A stretch of 64,000 bases of DNA from Smallanthus sonchifolius (Eukaryota > Streptophyta > Magnoliopsida > Asterales > Asteraceae): contig CM042023.1 of assembly GCA_023525975.1 (NCBI GenBank), forward strand, positions 19,703,501-19,767,500, given 5' to 3'. The position numbers and the translations under genes are program-made. Below, piece after piece: positions 22,040 to 33,551 of this stretch. The notes under the pieces were generated by a model. That model made no database searches, was not told where the DNA came from, and saw only the letters and a program-made list of their open reading frames with translations. Positions within the stretch are counted from its first letter, which is position 1. Each line of letters starts with the position of its first letter.

Positions 22040-24842
22040 GTCAACTTGCTAAGAGTCACCGACTCCCTTTTGAACTTAATAATAAACGGGCTTTATATCC
22101 TCTTGACCTTATTCATTGTGATATATGGAGTCCATCTCCGGTTCTATCGGGTGATAACTATAAATATTATGTGGTCTTTTTTGGATGATCACTCCCGTTT
22201 TTGTTGGCTTTACCCGCTGAAATTAAAAACTGATCTATATACTGTCTTACCGGCCTTCATGAATCTGGTACAAACTCAATTTTCCAGAAAAATAAAAATA
22301 TTCCAAAGTGATGGAGGTACTGAATTTATTAATCACAAGGTTCGATCACTATTTGAAAATAATGGGACGCTTCACCGGCTATCATGCCCATATACCCCGC
22401 AACAAAATGGCCGGGTTGAACGAAAACACCGACACATTGTAGAAACTGGTTTGGCCATGCTTTTTAATGCTCACCTACCACCCTCATTTTGGGTGGACGC
22501 CTTCTCGTCAGTTGTATATATCATTAACATGTTACCCACCCCCATCCTTCAAGGAAAGTCCCCTTTTGAATTACTATACATGCATCGCCCATCCTATTCC
22601 TCATTTAAGGCCTTTGGTTGCCGTGTGTTCCCTTACCTACGAGACCACTCAGCACATAAACTTGCCCCGAGAAGTATACCATGCATCTTCATCGGCTATA
22701 GCCCCTTTTATAAAGGCTATCGTTGCCTTGATCCTACCACCTCACGAACCTACATTACTAGACATGCTTGGTTTGATGAAAATGTGTTCTCGTATCTCAC
22801 CTCCACACTTACTAATGAATGCCCGATCACCGAATTACAAGTCACAACCTTTTTAGACCTCCCCACACCCCTGCCACCTCCCTTGATCAACCATCCCCCC
22901 ACCACTCCTACCCCACCTTCCGCACCAGCTCAGCCTCACACCACTACGCCCTCCTTACCCTGCCACCTTTGCATGGGAACTCCTAACTCCCACAACCATC
23001 CCATTCCTACACCACCTCTCTCAGAACCCGCATCTCCCACTACCCAGACCCCCAGTACACAGCCCACCTCCCATATCCAACCTCATAACACCCCTCGGAA
23101 CCACCCTGCTACTACTACCACATCCACTAACCCAACCACAACAAACATTCCTCCTCCTCCTCCTCCTCCCCCTTCCCACTCACCCCATGGTCACCCGTGC
23201 CAAAGCAGGCATCTTTAAACCCAAACACCAGGCTGACCTCTCTCATCTCACCACTTACCCACTTCATCAAGCCCTATTTGCCTCCACTGACCCTAAGGGC
23301 TTCAAATCTGATGTTAAGCACCCAAAATGGATGGATGCTATGAATCAGGAACTTGCTGCCCTTCACAAAAACCACACATGGACTCTTGTTCCTCGTCCCT
23401 CAGATCGGCATATTGTTGGATCCAAGTGGTTGTTTAGAACCGAGTATCATTCCGATGGATCCATTGTCCATCACAAAGCCCGTCTAGTAGCCCAGGGCTT
23501 CAGTCAAATCCCCGGAATTGACTACTCTCACACCTTTAGTTCGGTCGTTAAAGCCTCCACAGTGCGTGTTGTTCTCTCATTAGCAGTTCTTAACGGCCGG
23601 ACGTTACACCAACTTGATGTGAATAATGCCTTCCTTCATGAGCGCTTAAATGAGTGTGTTTATATGGAACAACGACCAGGTTTTGCTAATCCACAGTTTC
23701 CCAATCATGTGTGTAAGCTAAACAAAGCTCTCTATGGCCTAAAACAAGCCCCTCGTGCATGGTTTCATCGCTTAAGCACCTTCTTACTCAACAATGGATT
23801 TACTTGTTGCAAAACTGACACATTGCTATTTGTCTTCAAAAGAGATGCCTGCATTATGTACTTACTTGTGTACGTTGATGACTTAATTTTAACGGGTAAC
23901 CAAGATCTAATACTTCGGTCCTTCATCACTCGGCTGAACAAAGAATTCGCTACAAAAGACTTAGGTCAACTCAACGATTTTCTTGGACTTGAGGTCACCT
24001 ACACCCCCAATGAGTTATTCCTAAATCAGTCTAAATATGCCAAAGAAATCTTAGAACGGGCTCGAATGCTAGATGCCAAACCCGCACCCACCCCCTAGCC
24101 ACAAATACGTCCTTTATCTCTACCGGAACACCCTATGATGACCGTACCCACTACCGTTCCATTGTTGGTGCCTTCCAATATCTCACTATCACTCGACCAG
24201 ATATCTCGTATGCTGTAAATCAGGTGAGTCAATTTCTTCAAAGTCCTACTTGTGATCATTAAGTCAAGCGGATACTACATTACATCAAGGGCACAATGGC
24301 ATTTGGTCTCACTTTTTCCAAACCGTCTCAACCGTCCCTTCTTGGGTACTCTGATGTTGACTGGGCTCGCTGTCTCGAGACTAGAAGATCTACATACGGG
24401 CACTCCATCTTTTTGGGAGGTAATCTTGTGTCCTGGAGTGCTAAGAAACAACCAACGGTTTCTCGTTCGAGCTGCGAGTCTGAATACTGAGCCATGGCCA
24501 ACACAGCTGCTGAAATCATTTGGATAACACATTTACCGAGTGAGTTCAATGCCTTACCTACGACTTGTCCTACTCTCCTTTGTGACAATCGTAGTGCCAT
24601 ATTTCTCACTCAGAATCCTATTTCACATAAACGGGTTAAACATATTGAACTGGACTATCACTTCATCAGGGAACTTGTCTCCTCCGGCAAACTTCACACT
24701 CGCTTCATTCCAACCAAGCTCCAGGTGGCTGACATCTTCACCAAGAGTCTTCCCCGACCGCAGTTTGAACACTTCAGAAACATGCTTCGTCTTGGACCAC
24801 CACCGTCTCGCTTGAGGGAGGATATTAACTCACAACCATTAT
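22040..24842 (+). pseudogene. Copia integrase, RT and RNase H (broken)
   Basis: The integrase core shows the first Asp in HCDIWSP (before 22180), the second in QSDGGTEF and Glu in QQNGRVERKH; WSFLDDHSRFCWLYP follows a frame change in a T-run near 22175. A Pro/Thr-rich linker ends the integrase frame at 23218. RT opens in an overlapping frame at 23187 (HPKWMDAMNQEL, YSHTFSSVVKAST, QLDVNNAFLHE, LVYVDDLILT) and stops at 24098. RNase H continues in other frames with SDVDWARC, SRSSCESEY and LCDNRSAIF, with stops at about 24259 and 24490. At least four frame breaks and several stops make it inactive. It ends just before the polypurine tract and 3' LTR. Confidence 0.92.
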
Positions 24843-24971
24843 AGTTATTTATTATTCTTTATGTTACATATTGTCTTTCATCTTGTAATTATGTGCTCAT
24901 TACTCTTGTATTTATTCATGTATCTATATATTCCTCTACTCTCCTTGAGTAGAGCATTGAGCTTTCAATCA
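24811..24971 (+). repeat. Copia polypurine tract and 3' LTR
   Basis: CTTGAGGGAGGA at 24811-24822 is the polypurine tract. The 149-bp LTR at 24823-24971 matches the 5' LTR except for about four substitutions and a 3-bp gap. Confidence 0.85.
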
Positions 24972-24978
24972 TCCAAAT

Positions 24979-25400
24979 TGAACATACATAAATCGATAAT
25001 ATGTCAGAGGAACATTACATAATGTGTGCGTTTTATAAAAGTTAGTTTTAGCGTTCTGGGACCCAAATATTTTGGTATACATTGAACTAAGGTAAAATGG
25101 TAATTTTTTCTCATATTAACGCCAAAAAAAGAAATATAGCAACTAATGTAAGATGTCCCAGAATGAAAGTTCATTGAAAATATTATGGAACAGAGGGAGG
25201 ACTATGTAATTTTCCAAGAACTTGATGTCAGGATACCCGAATACAAGAATTGCAAGGATAGGCGGTCAATGATCACCAGCTTGATTCCAATATTTGCAGT
25301 CCATGGACCATATCGCCCTTCATGAGCTACATGCACATGCTGACAAGCCTGCAATTCAGAATAGAAAACATAGCTGTATTGCAAGTTGCGTGAAGTAACA
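24979..25400. other. Intergenic sequence with a possible Stowaway-like end
   Basis: No gene is visible. Near 25175-25200 the minus strand reads CTCCCTCTGTTCCATAATAT, like a Stowaway MITE terminus, and GTTCTGGGAC/GTCCCAGAA at 25054 and 25154 form an inverted pair. No matching left terminus or TA duplication was found. Confidence 0.35.
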
Positions 25401-25414
25401 AGATGCCTATCTCT

Positions 25415-25654
25415 AAAAAAAAAAAAAAAACACACCTAGTAAAATCTCACCTAAAAGTAGGGTTTGAGACCGTGAACCAGTACATTTTAGTCGGAGGGTA
25501 ATCATAAGTTTCTCTTCTATACCGACTACAACTAAAGGGTCCAATTCCGTTTTTTTCTATAAAAAAGATTCAACTTTTATGTATAAAAACTGAATAAATT
25601 CTGGTAACTAGAGGGTCAATGATCTCTCTTGACCCTCCCTTGGTTCCGCCCCTG
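25415..25654 (-). mobile_element. Putative SINE with T-tail (reverse orientation)
   Basis: The 14-mer AGATGCCTATCTCT is perfectly repeated at 25401-25414 and 25655-25668. On the minus strand the 240-bp insert starts CAGGGGCGGAACCAAGG, contains a B-box-like GGTTCACGGTCTC and ends in 16 T. Long perfect target duplications plus a homopolymer tail point to L1-type target-primed retroposition. T-tailed plant SINEs exist (Au type), but I cannot assign the family. It lies 330 bp upstream of the UGT83A-like gene. Confidence 0.6.
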
Positions 25655-25918
25655 AGATGCCTATCTCTATGTATAGTGAAATGCCTTGCATCAAAGTAGG
25701 TCGATCTTCTAGAAAGTTCCGTATTTATTTTTCCGAGATCATATGCATATATGGATAGACATTAAAATTTAAAACCATGAGCTACCGTCTTGATGCTTCT
25801 TGAATTGTCCGACTACACTATTTACTTCTAGAAAATGGAAATGTAATACACTATATATGACAAAACAAACTCGGCCAACATGGTTAAAATCAATAAATTG
25901 TTCAAGACCATTTCTGTC

Positions 25919-25926
25919 TATAAAAG
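25919..25926 (+). promoter_or_regulatory. TATA box of the UGT83A-like gene
   Basis: CTATAAAAGG lies about 75 bp upstream of the start ATG, leaving room for a 30-50 bp leader. Confidence 0.6.
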
Positions 25927-26174
25927 GAAGTTAACAATCAAGGATAGAAACACAATAGTTAATACTAACCCTCAAGAAAACTTCACATAGAAATCATGGC
26001 AAAACCTCATGTTCTAGTGATACCTTATCCAGCACAAGGCCATGTAATTCCTATAATGGAGCTTGGTCAACGGTTAGTCGAGCAAGGAATCAGAGTTACA
26101 TTTATTAACACAGAGGTCAACCACAAGCTCGTCGCAAGCAATTGGTTAGACAAAGATCGTTTTGGGCATCTGAT

Positions 26175-26507
26175 CAGTGTTGTAAAAATCGTTTCTAGGC
26201 GCCGATTAATCGCTAGGCGCTCGGCTAAGGAGGAATTTTGACATAGTCGGTCCAAAAATCGCTAGACGGTCCAAATCGCGCCTAGGCGGCCAGATTCCGG
26301 CGAAAACCTGAAATTTTCGGCCAAATTCCGGCGAAAACCTTTGGTGTGGTTTAAAAATGAACATTTTTATAAAAATTACATATAAAAATGTGTGTATATA
26401 TATAAAAAACTGAAAATTACATATAAAAATTCCAATCCGATTAATCCCGCCTAGGCCTAGGCCCTACCCCACTGCCCGACTAGCGCCTAGCGATTTTTAC
26501 AACACTG
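26175..26507. mobile_element. hAT MITE in UGT83A exon 1
   Basis: Perfect 17-bp terminal inverted repeats CAGTGTTGTAAAAATCG bound 333 bp, flanked by the 8-bp duplication CATCTGAT at 26167-26174 and 26508-26515. Subterminal CTAGGCG/CGCCTAG motifs recur in both orientations. No coding sequence. Confidence 0.95.
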
Positions 26508-26817
26508 CATCTGATGCAGATGGTCTCAATCCCTGATGGGTTAGAACTATGGGAGGACAGGAGTGACCTTTGTAAGTTGACCTTGTCAATATTACAAACC
26601 ATGTCCGACAAGCTTGAAGAACTTATAGAGACTATTAAAAAAGAAGACAGCAGTAAGGTTACTTGTGTTATTGCTGATGATAGCATGGGATGGGCCATAC
26701 GAGTTGCAATGAAGATGGGAGTTAGAAGAACAGCCTTCTGGCCTGCCTCAGTTGCTACTTTGGCCTCCCTGTTGTCCTTCCAGAAACTGATTGACGATAG
26801 GATTATAAACGAGAAAG

Positions 26818-27312
26818 GTGAGACATGTATGATCATATATAAGTGATTGTTTTGACCCATTTGCTTAGCAAGATGAACTGTGCACGGATAAGATTACTAT
26901 GTTCACCACTTTATACAACATAAACTGTACATAGTACAAATATTACATAGTACAAATATTACATATAATAACTGTGGTGTACTTGTTTCATTTAGTTTGA
27001 GGGAAATAGTCATCCAAAGTTTGTCTTCAATGCACAACCTCCTAAATCATTTTATTCAAGGTTTACATTGCTATTTTAACAATACTGCTTTTGTAATCAT
27101 AATAAACATATATATTCTATACAAATACTGAAAAGAATTGAAAGAGTTGGTCGCGGCATAATCTACACGGCTTGTTTCAATTCATGCTTGAAGTAACCCA
27201 TTTTATCCTCAACACTTACCCAACCCGGCCACCAGAGTGTGTTTCCATCCTCAATACATTTTATCAAATAAGACTAAGATTTTAATTTAATATTTCTCAA
27301 CTGTTTATGTAG
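26818..27312 (+). other. UGT83A-like intron
   Basis: 495-bp AT-rich GT-AG intron between INEK(G) and (G)IPVTDQ codons, at the phase and place where a conserved intron occurs in this subgroup as I recall. Confidence 0.8.
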
Positions 27313-28196
27313 GCATACCTGTAACAGATCAGACAATTCAACTGTCAGAAACCATGCCACCTATAAAACCTGAAAACCTCGGATGGGCGTGCTTTAAGGA
27401 CGAGGCTACCATAGAAGCCACCTTCCGACTTGTAAAAGAAGCTGTAGAGGCTTCTAGATTGATCGAATGGTTTATATGCAACTCGTCTACTGAGCTGGAG
27501 GCTGCAGCATTTAGCCTGTTCCCGCAATTGTTGCTCATAGGCCCTCTGCTCGCAAGCAATCGACTTGCTGACCAGGCAGGCCACTTCTGGCAAGAGGACC
27601 CAACCTGCTTAACATGGCTTGATCAACAACAATGTTCAGTCATTTATATTGCATTTGGGAGCTTCACTATTTTCAACAAAACCCAATTTGAAGAATTGGC
27701 ACTTGGCCTTGAGCTTAGTAACAAACCATTCTTGTGGGTGGTGCGACCAGGTATGACTAAGGAGACTACAACTGATTGCCCGGATGGATATATGGAAAGA
27801 GTAGGCTCTCGTGGAAGAATCGTGAGTTGGGCACCACAACAAAAGGTCCTGGCACACCCTTCGGTAGCATGTTTCATGAGTCACTGTGGTTGGAACTCTA
27901 CTTTAGAAGGTGTCACAAACGGACTCCCTTTTTTGTGTTGGCCATACTTTGCTGATCAATTTCACAATGAGACTTACATTTGTGATATTTGGAAAACTGG
28001 GTTACGGCTAGATAAAGATGAAAGAGGTATCATTACTCGTGGAGAAATAAGAAGTAAGGTGGAGAAGCTACTAAGTGATAAAACATTTACAGTGAAGGCG
28101 ATGGATATTAGAAAAAAAGTTCCAAGTAGTCTTAGGAAATGTGGATGCTCTCACAGCAACCTTAGCAACTTTATTGAATGGATTCAAGAGAGATGA

Positions 28197-29571
28197 AGAC
28201 AACTCAACATTTGTAATGCATTAAACTTTCATTGTCGAGTACGAAGCATCAACTTTAGAACTAGCTTTAAGATCAATACTTATATTTTTTTTATCAATAT
28301 GTGCGGCCAATTTCTTATAGTTGATGTTAAATTATATTACGCAAAACTTTTTTGTTACCTTGAGGAATAGTTGGATGCAATTGTAGTCTTGAAAACATAC
28401 GATGGTCTGTGAAGGTTCTAACTTGAAACATCTCCAGTGAAATTTCATGACATATTGAGAATATTTAGTAACACAAGGTGTCTTGAACAAGTCTTGCATT
28501 ATTAATGTACTTTATATCCAAAACACTCTTGAATACATTTCAATTCTAACTCCACTTGTACGTAACTCCTCTAATATTACTTTGAAGTACTGACCTAGGA
28601 TATCACGTGAAGAAAAGTTTTAGGTTTCAATTTTATGTATCTAGAACCATGTTGGCAGTGGATCAAGCATTAACTATAACTTATTACTTATGTGAGTATT
28701 CTGGGACAATGATTCATAATCTAGTTGTCAATCCTCAAGTTTCTTGAACAAAAAAATTGTCATCATTGCTTGTAAATTATCAAGGACAACTTCTAAAACA
28801 TAGAAATTCACAATATGATTATAAGTATAATTTTTTGTAATATAACTTAATCTGGAACCTAAACAACACCTTTGCGTATTTGCACAGACCCGGGGAGGGG
28901 CCGGATTGCTTTACGCGATCTGATGTGCACACTCTCACCCTACACTTTATGCATGAGGCAAACAACACCTTTGTGTAACATATTTCAAAATCATAAAATA
29001 ATTTATATTTGAAGTCAAGTGCAACGCGTCTATATAATGAAAGAGACATATACTAACACTATTATGTAACTGCCATGACACTCCATTAATGAGAATTATT
29101 TTTACATTGTCACACTTAGATTCCATTTTTGTATGACAGTGTCAAGAATATGAAACTTTGAAATTGATAAGAAAGAAATATGAACAAGATAAAAAAGTAG
29201 AACAAAAAGATGGTAAATGTGAAAACAATTATGATGAATACGTGAATCATAATAGGGTGCATGCACACGTAATATTCACACATTTATCTACTTTGAAGCT
29301 ATGTATATTACAATAAAACACATTCGCAAATATAAATTTAATATTGTGCGGCACCACTTTATGCAACATATGATAATATGCAAGTAAAAGATCTTGATTA
29401 TCTCTTTTTTAGGTATGTCGGTCATTTTTCTTTGTTGGAACTCTGAAGTTACAATTTTGGTTCATGTTCGAGTGGTATGTTTTTGTCTTGGTTTCCTTGG
29501 CCACACTAATCTTCTGTGCTTGCAGATGGCAGTGGTGGGGTGGTTTGGATTGTTGTCAAGTTTTTCATTTG
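28197..29571. other. Intergenic sequence downstream of UGT83A-like gene
   Basis: AT-rich with no recognisable gene. Bases 28884-28965 (CCCGGGGAGGGGCCGG and CTCACCCTACACTTTATGC) resemble the conserved part of Au-type SINEs in reverse orientation, from memory only. Confidence 0.4.
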
Positions 29572-29601
29572 GGCTGTGCTGGGGACACCGCTCTGACCTA
29601 C

Positions 29602-29868
29602 CCGTCACGTATAGGTCTATATGTCACGGTTGTTACCCAAACCGTCACGTATCGGCCTAAACGTGACGGTATGTCTCTCGTGAGTCCGGGAATAAAAAGG
29701 ACACTGATGATACGAGGTTTTGTAGTCAGCAAAGGGAACCTAACGGTCACGTATAGGCCAATACGTGACGGTTGTATACGAGGTTGTTTTGACAGAAAGT
29801 TAACGTTGACAGTGTTGTCGGACACCTGACCTAACCGTCACCTTTGGACCTATCCGTGACGGTTAGGT
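29602..29868. repeat. Palindrome cluster, CCGTCACG type (left MULE flank)
   Basis: Hairpins at 29602-29629, 29641-29670 (10-bp perfect arms ACCGTCACGT/ACGTGACGGT), 29742-29773 and 29830-29868. Related copies occur at 33770-33990, 34857-35040, 36755-37250 and 42720-42925. Confidence 0.85.
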
Positions 29869-30279
29869 TGCAGATTCAACTTATATTAACACTACTCTCA
29901 CCACTCACTCACACACTAAACCCAAAATCAAACACAACTCTAATCACACTAAACACACAATCCACAACTCTCACCACTCATTTTCATCACACTAAACCCA
30001 CCATCATACACAAACCTGACACTGCCATTTTCACCATAATTTAAAAGAACAGAAAGTATAGACGAAAGTGTGTGTTTGAGTTCTTGGTTGTGGTTATTTG
30101 TTGTTGGGACACCGCTGTTGTTTTTTGTTTCACGCTTGACACCGATGTCGAGTTCGGGAGATCCTTATCAGAAGTCGAAGCTTCCAGATTTGAATGAGGA
30201 GCCAACCTTCGAAGATCTGAACCAGGTTTAACAAGTCTTTATTTTATTAAGGGTTCTACCGGGACGGGTAAACTTAGGG

Positions 30280-30810
30280 GTGTGCAAGTCTTTATTTTAT
30301 GTCGGGTATCTAACCGGCCATTACGTTTTCAGGAGTATTTCGTATTCGGGAGTTACGCTTCGTAGGGGGGGGGGGAACCAACCCGTTGAATGCATACGGT
30401 CAAGAGTCGTCGCAGCAGCAACCGTTACCAAATTCCAGTCAAGAGGCGTACATGTCACTATTTGGACCGACGGATTACGGTCGTACCGGCCACAACCAGA
30501 ACCGGATTACGGACATCTCTCATACCGGTCACAACTAGAACCAGATTACGTACATCTCTCGTGTCGGTCACAACCAGAACCAGATTACGTACATCTGTCG
30601 TGCCGATCACAACCAGAACCGGATTATGAACATTTCTCGTATCGGTCACAACCAGAACCTACACACGTGTCAGATAGTTTCCATAGGAATGACACAGATG
30701 ACAGTGAGTCTTCCGTTCATTTGAAAGGAAACGATGGGGATGCGGAGAATGCATTGGACGATGATCGCATACGCAAGGCGACAGTTTCATATAAAACAGA
30801 CAAAGTATGA
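30280..30810 (+). pseudogene. N-terminal region of MULE protein with 12-residue tandem repeats
   Basis: An open frame of 176 codons whose middle part (about 30480-30662) repeats a 36-base unit roughly five times, giving SYRSQPEPDYVHL-like peptides. It ends in a hydrophilic acidic stretch (HRNDTDDSESSVHLKGND). It precedes the FAR1-like domain and an intron-like gap (30811-30897). Its function is unknown; low-complexity N-terminal extensions are common in MULE proteins. Confidence 0.5.
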
Positions 30811-30897
30811 CAACAACTCTTTCGTTCGTTTAAATTGTTTATTTATTTTGTTTTATGTACTACGTTTTAAGTCTGACCTTGTAACTATTTCAGTATT

Positions 30898-32774
30898 TTA
30901 ATTCTCGTGAGGATTTTGTGGATTGCTAAGAAGAGAGGACGCGAGCATGGATGCGTCATTGTGGTCAGTCGGTCAGGGAAAAAATATGTGGAACTCGGAT
31001 GCAATCGTGGTGGGGAACCTAAATGCAGGGACACAGTCAGGCGTACTGGGAGCATAAAAAAATCATGTCACTTTAAGCTCGTAGGGAGGTACATCGGAAA
31101 GAGTAATAGTTGGAGGTTGGACGTGACAGACGAGACACACAACCACGATCCTGTTGTATTTGAGGAGGGCCACGCGCAGCTTAGGAAGATGTCTGCCGGG
31201 GAAATTGATCTGGTTGAGAGGTTACACGGCAGCACGTGCGTGCATGTCACATTCTTGCAGCCGTACGGGAAGAGTTTCCCGGTAGCAGATGTGTTGTTCA
31301 GGACATATACAACGCCACAACAAAGATTAGGGCCGAAAGTAAAGTAGGCCTGACACCAATGCAGGAACTTGAAAACTTACTGCAATCTGAAGAGTTCGTG
31401 TATCACACCCGGGAGAATCCCTCCACTAATGTCGTGGAAGATATTTTCTTTTGTCATCCTACCTCCTATAAAATGTAGCGCGCCTTCCCGCACTTGATGT
31501 TGGTAGACACGACGTACAAAACCAACATGTATGACATTCCTTTTGTTCAGTTTATTGGTGTGACGTCGACATCGAAGTCGTTTTGTATTGCGCACGCATT
31601 TATATCGAGGGAACGAAAGGACAACTTCACATGGGTCCTTGAGCGGATCAAAGATATACTCGATGGGTGTGTGGAGCCACGCGTCATTGTCACAGACAGG
31701 GACCTAGCCCTGATGAGTTCGTGTGACATAGTCTTCCCGGGTGCTTCTAAAAACCTATGCAGGCTGCACATCATGGAGAATATCATCAGAAGGTGGAAAT
31801 GCCTTTTCAAAGTCAACATTTGGAAAGATTTTTCATACTGGTGGAAGGTTCTGTGTGAGTCTCCCATGGACGCGTTATACGATTATAATTGCAGGAAGAT
31901 GGAGGAAAAATTAAATGAAGACGGTAAACAGGGTAAGATTTTCATACTTAATGTTTCTATAAAAATCTATTTTTTCATTTCATAATTTTTATTTTTTCTT
32001 TGTTTCAGAGGTCTGGGAATATATTTGTAATAGTTGGTTGGTTCCATACAAACAAAATTTTGTTTCTTGTATGATGTACGACCGCCTCAACTTTGGTGAA
32101 CACACAACTAATAGAGTCGAGGGCCAATACGCCAACTTTAAGAGTTACCTTACAGGGACCAACAATACGTTGCACACACTTGTTGGATATGTCAGTAAAG
32201 TTGTACGGGGCCAGGAGATTGAAATCTCCAAAACCTTCGAGGAGTCCCGCATTAAGATATTAAAGGTTCATCGAATGCAAGTGTTTTCCGGATTACATTA
32301 TAAGGTGTCTATTAGGTGTCTTGAACTTCTTGAAAAAGAGATAGCGATAATGGAAAGGATGCTGGATACAGGAGGTATGTGTGGTTGTCTACGTCCATGG
32401 GCTTGCCATGTGCTTGTCGTTTAAAGGAACACATCAACCAAGGTTATCTATACTTGAAATACATTTTTTTACTGTTGTCATATGATTGCCTATTGTTCAC
32501 TAACTATTTTAATCCAGTCACACCTATTCCACCCGAAGCGGTAGACACACACCGGAGGAAGCTTGATTTCAAGCCGGCGTACGCCCAGGCGCCAGAACCC
32601 GACTATGAAAAAAAGTTTCACGACATGAAACAAAAGGTTATGTCGTCACCTAACACCCACGTAAAAAGAAGTTTGTTTAAGAAAATGTATGAAAGTGTGT
32701 TTACAGGCAAAACAAAAAAGAAAGAGCCTGAGGTACGTCAGGACCCTCGTGGTCGTCCAAATCTTAATCAGTAA
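30898..32774 (+). pseudogene. MULE transposase: FAR1-like zinc finger, DDE domain, SWIM finger
   Basis: After an acceptor-like TTTCAG (30891-30896) a FAR1-like DNA-binding region reads YVELGCNRGGEPKCRD and ends DVTDETHNHDP. The MULE catalytic domain follows: LMLVDTTYKTNMYDIPF (first Asp), RVIVTDRDLALM (second Asp), KNLCRLHIMENI, and, after a GT-AG intron (31933-32008), TTNRVEGQYANFKSYL (catalytic Glu). The SWIM finger is split across two frames near 32380 (CGC, then GLPCACRLKEH). Lesions: frameshift near 30927, frameshift near 31240-31340, TAG at 31476-31478, frameshift near 32380. A Lys-rich tail ends at 32774. In an intact copy it would bind the MULE termini and cut DNA in the nucleus; this copy is dead. 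Confidence 0.85.
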
Positions 32775-33077
32775 TAGAGAAAATCGGATGCCAAGACGTC
32801 ACAGAAAATTACGCCTGACACCGCGAGACACAGCTCGTATACTATGATAGAACAAACTATGCCTGAACCGACGAGGCACAGCTCCTATACACCCTAGTCA
32901 CAGTTTAAGACGCCCAACAACCGTCCTAATAGGTTAAAGGCTGCTTCAAAGGTACAGTAGACAGGAGCTGACCTAGGGTTTCCTTTAATGTTGAAACCTA
33001 ACGACTTGTTGAAAATTATGCGGTTTAAGGATACCTTCCCCAAATGGATTCACCAATACGTTTAAAAAATAAAAGAT

Positions 33078-33551
33078 GTGTGGCCAGATGGTAACTGCGG
33101 TTTTCGGGGGATCGCTGTGGCTTTAGGAAGGGACCAAAATGAGTGGGCGTGGGTTAGGCGAAAAGTTCTGACGGAAATGGACAATAACATTTCGTATTGG
33201 CGGCCCAATTTGAATCGCGATATGCCTGGATTCTATGACACTGTTCGTAACAACTTAGATTGGTTTGACAAAGTTGAACCCACACCCGAGAATTGTTGGC
33301 TGAGCTTTCCCGCCAATGGACTCATATTTGCTCAAACTTTCAATTGTGTTGTACATATTATAGGCTTATTTGGCAGCCAATCTTTTTTCCCGGTGAGAAC
33401 ACGACCAGAACCGTGGTTTGAGTATCCAGTTGTAGCACTAGTCGTTGTTAACCACGATCAGTTTATCACCCTAAAATTGGTTGGGGATTACCCAGTGCCG
33501 AATGTGATATTCTATTGGCCGAGATATGCATTTACAAACGCACTGGAATGA
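33078..33551 (+). pseudogene. OTU-like cysteine protease module of the MULE
   Basis: The frame holds DGNCGFRGIAVALG, where the Cys of DGNC is the OTU nucleophile, and VVNHDQFITLKL with the catalytic His near the end, about 130 residues apart as expected for OTU deubiquitinases. It ends YWPRYAFTNALE. It lies 300 bp after the transposase tail on the same strand, with remnants of coding sequence between (for example RHSSYTP, then MLKPNDLLKIMRF), so I read it as the C-terminal part of one transposase-OTU polyprotein whose linker has decayed. The catalytic pair looks intact. Whether it acts on ubiquitin is not known. Confidence 0.75.

Larger units (their letters stand above)
5149..24971 (+). mobile_element. 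Copia element enlarged to 20 kb by nested insertions
   Basis: Two short near-identical LTRs (5149-5300 and 24823-24971) bound gag, protease, integrase, RT and RNase H pieces that all lie on the plus strand and in the canonical Copia order. Four insertions split it: an Athila-like element in gag/protease, a solo LTR and a hAT derivative in the protease to pre-integrase region, and a MITE before integrase. Removing each insertion plus one duplication copy restores the flanking Copia reading, for example across the solo LTR and the hAT element. The flanks carry CAAAT at 5144-5148 and 24974-24978, a possible target duplication if the right LTR extends two bases further. LTRs differ by about four substitutions and one 3-bp indel, so it is older than the Athila copy inside it. 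Confidence 0.85.
25996..28196 (+). pseudogene. UGT83A: UGT83A-like family-1 glycosyltransferase, exon 1 split by a MITE
   Basis: A cytosolic UDP-sugar-dependent glycosyltransferase of the plant UGT superfamily; acceptor unknown. Exon 1 begins at ATG 25996 (MAKPHVLVIPYPAQGHVIPI, with the catalytic-type His in the GHV segment) and ends at 26817 before GTGAG. Exon 2 runs 27313-28196 after TGTAG. The PSPG sugar-donor box starts WAPQQKVLAHPSVACFMSHC in exon 2, retains SHCGWNSTLE, and ends in DQ, the residue pair usual for UDP-glucose users. A 333-bp hAT MITE (26175-26507) sits in exon 1 and brings an in-frame TGA at 26239-26241. Excluding the MITE and one 8-bp duplication, exons total 1365 nt, i.e. 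454 residues, the usual family length, with no other lesion seen. So the locus was intact until the insertion. Whether splicing removes the MITE is unknown. Confidence 0.88.

Noticed and set aside
22467..22856. Second open frame inside the Copia integrase
   Set aside because: Shadow of the integrase frame, with no domain.
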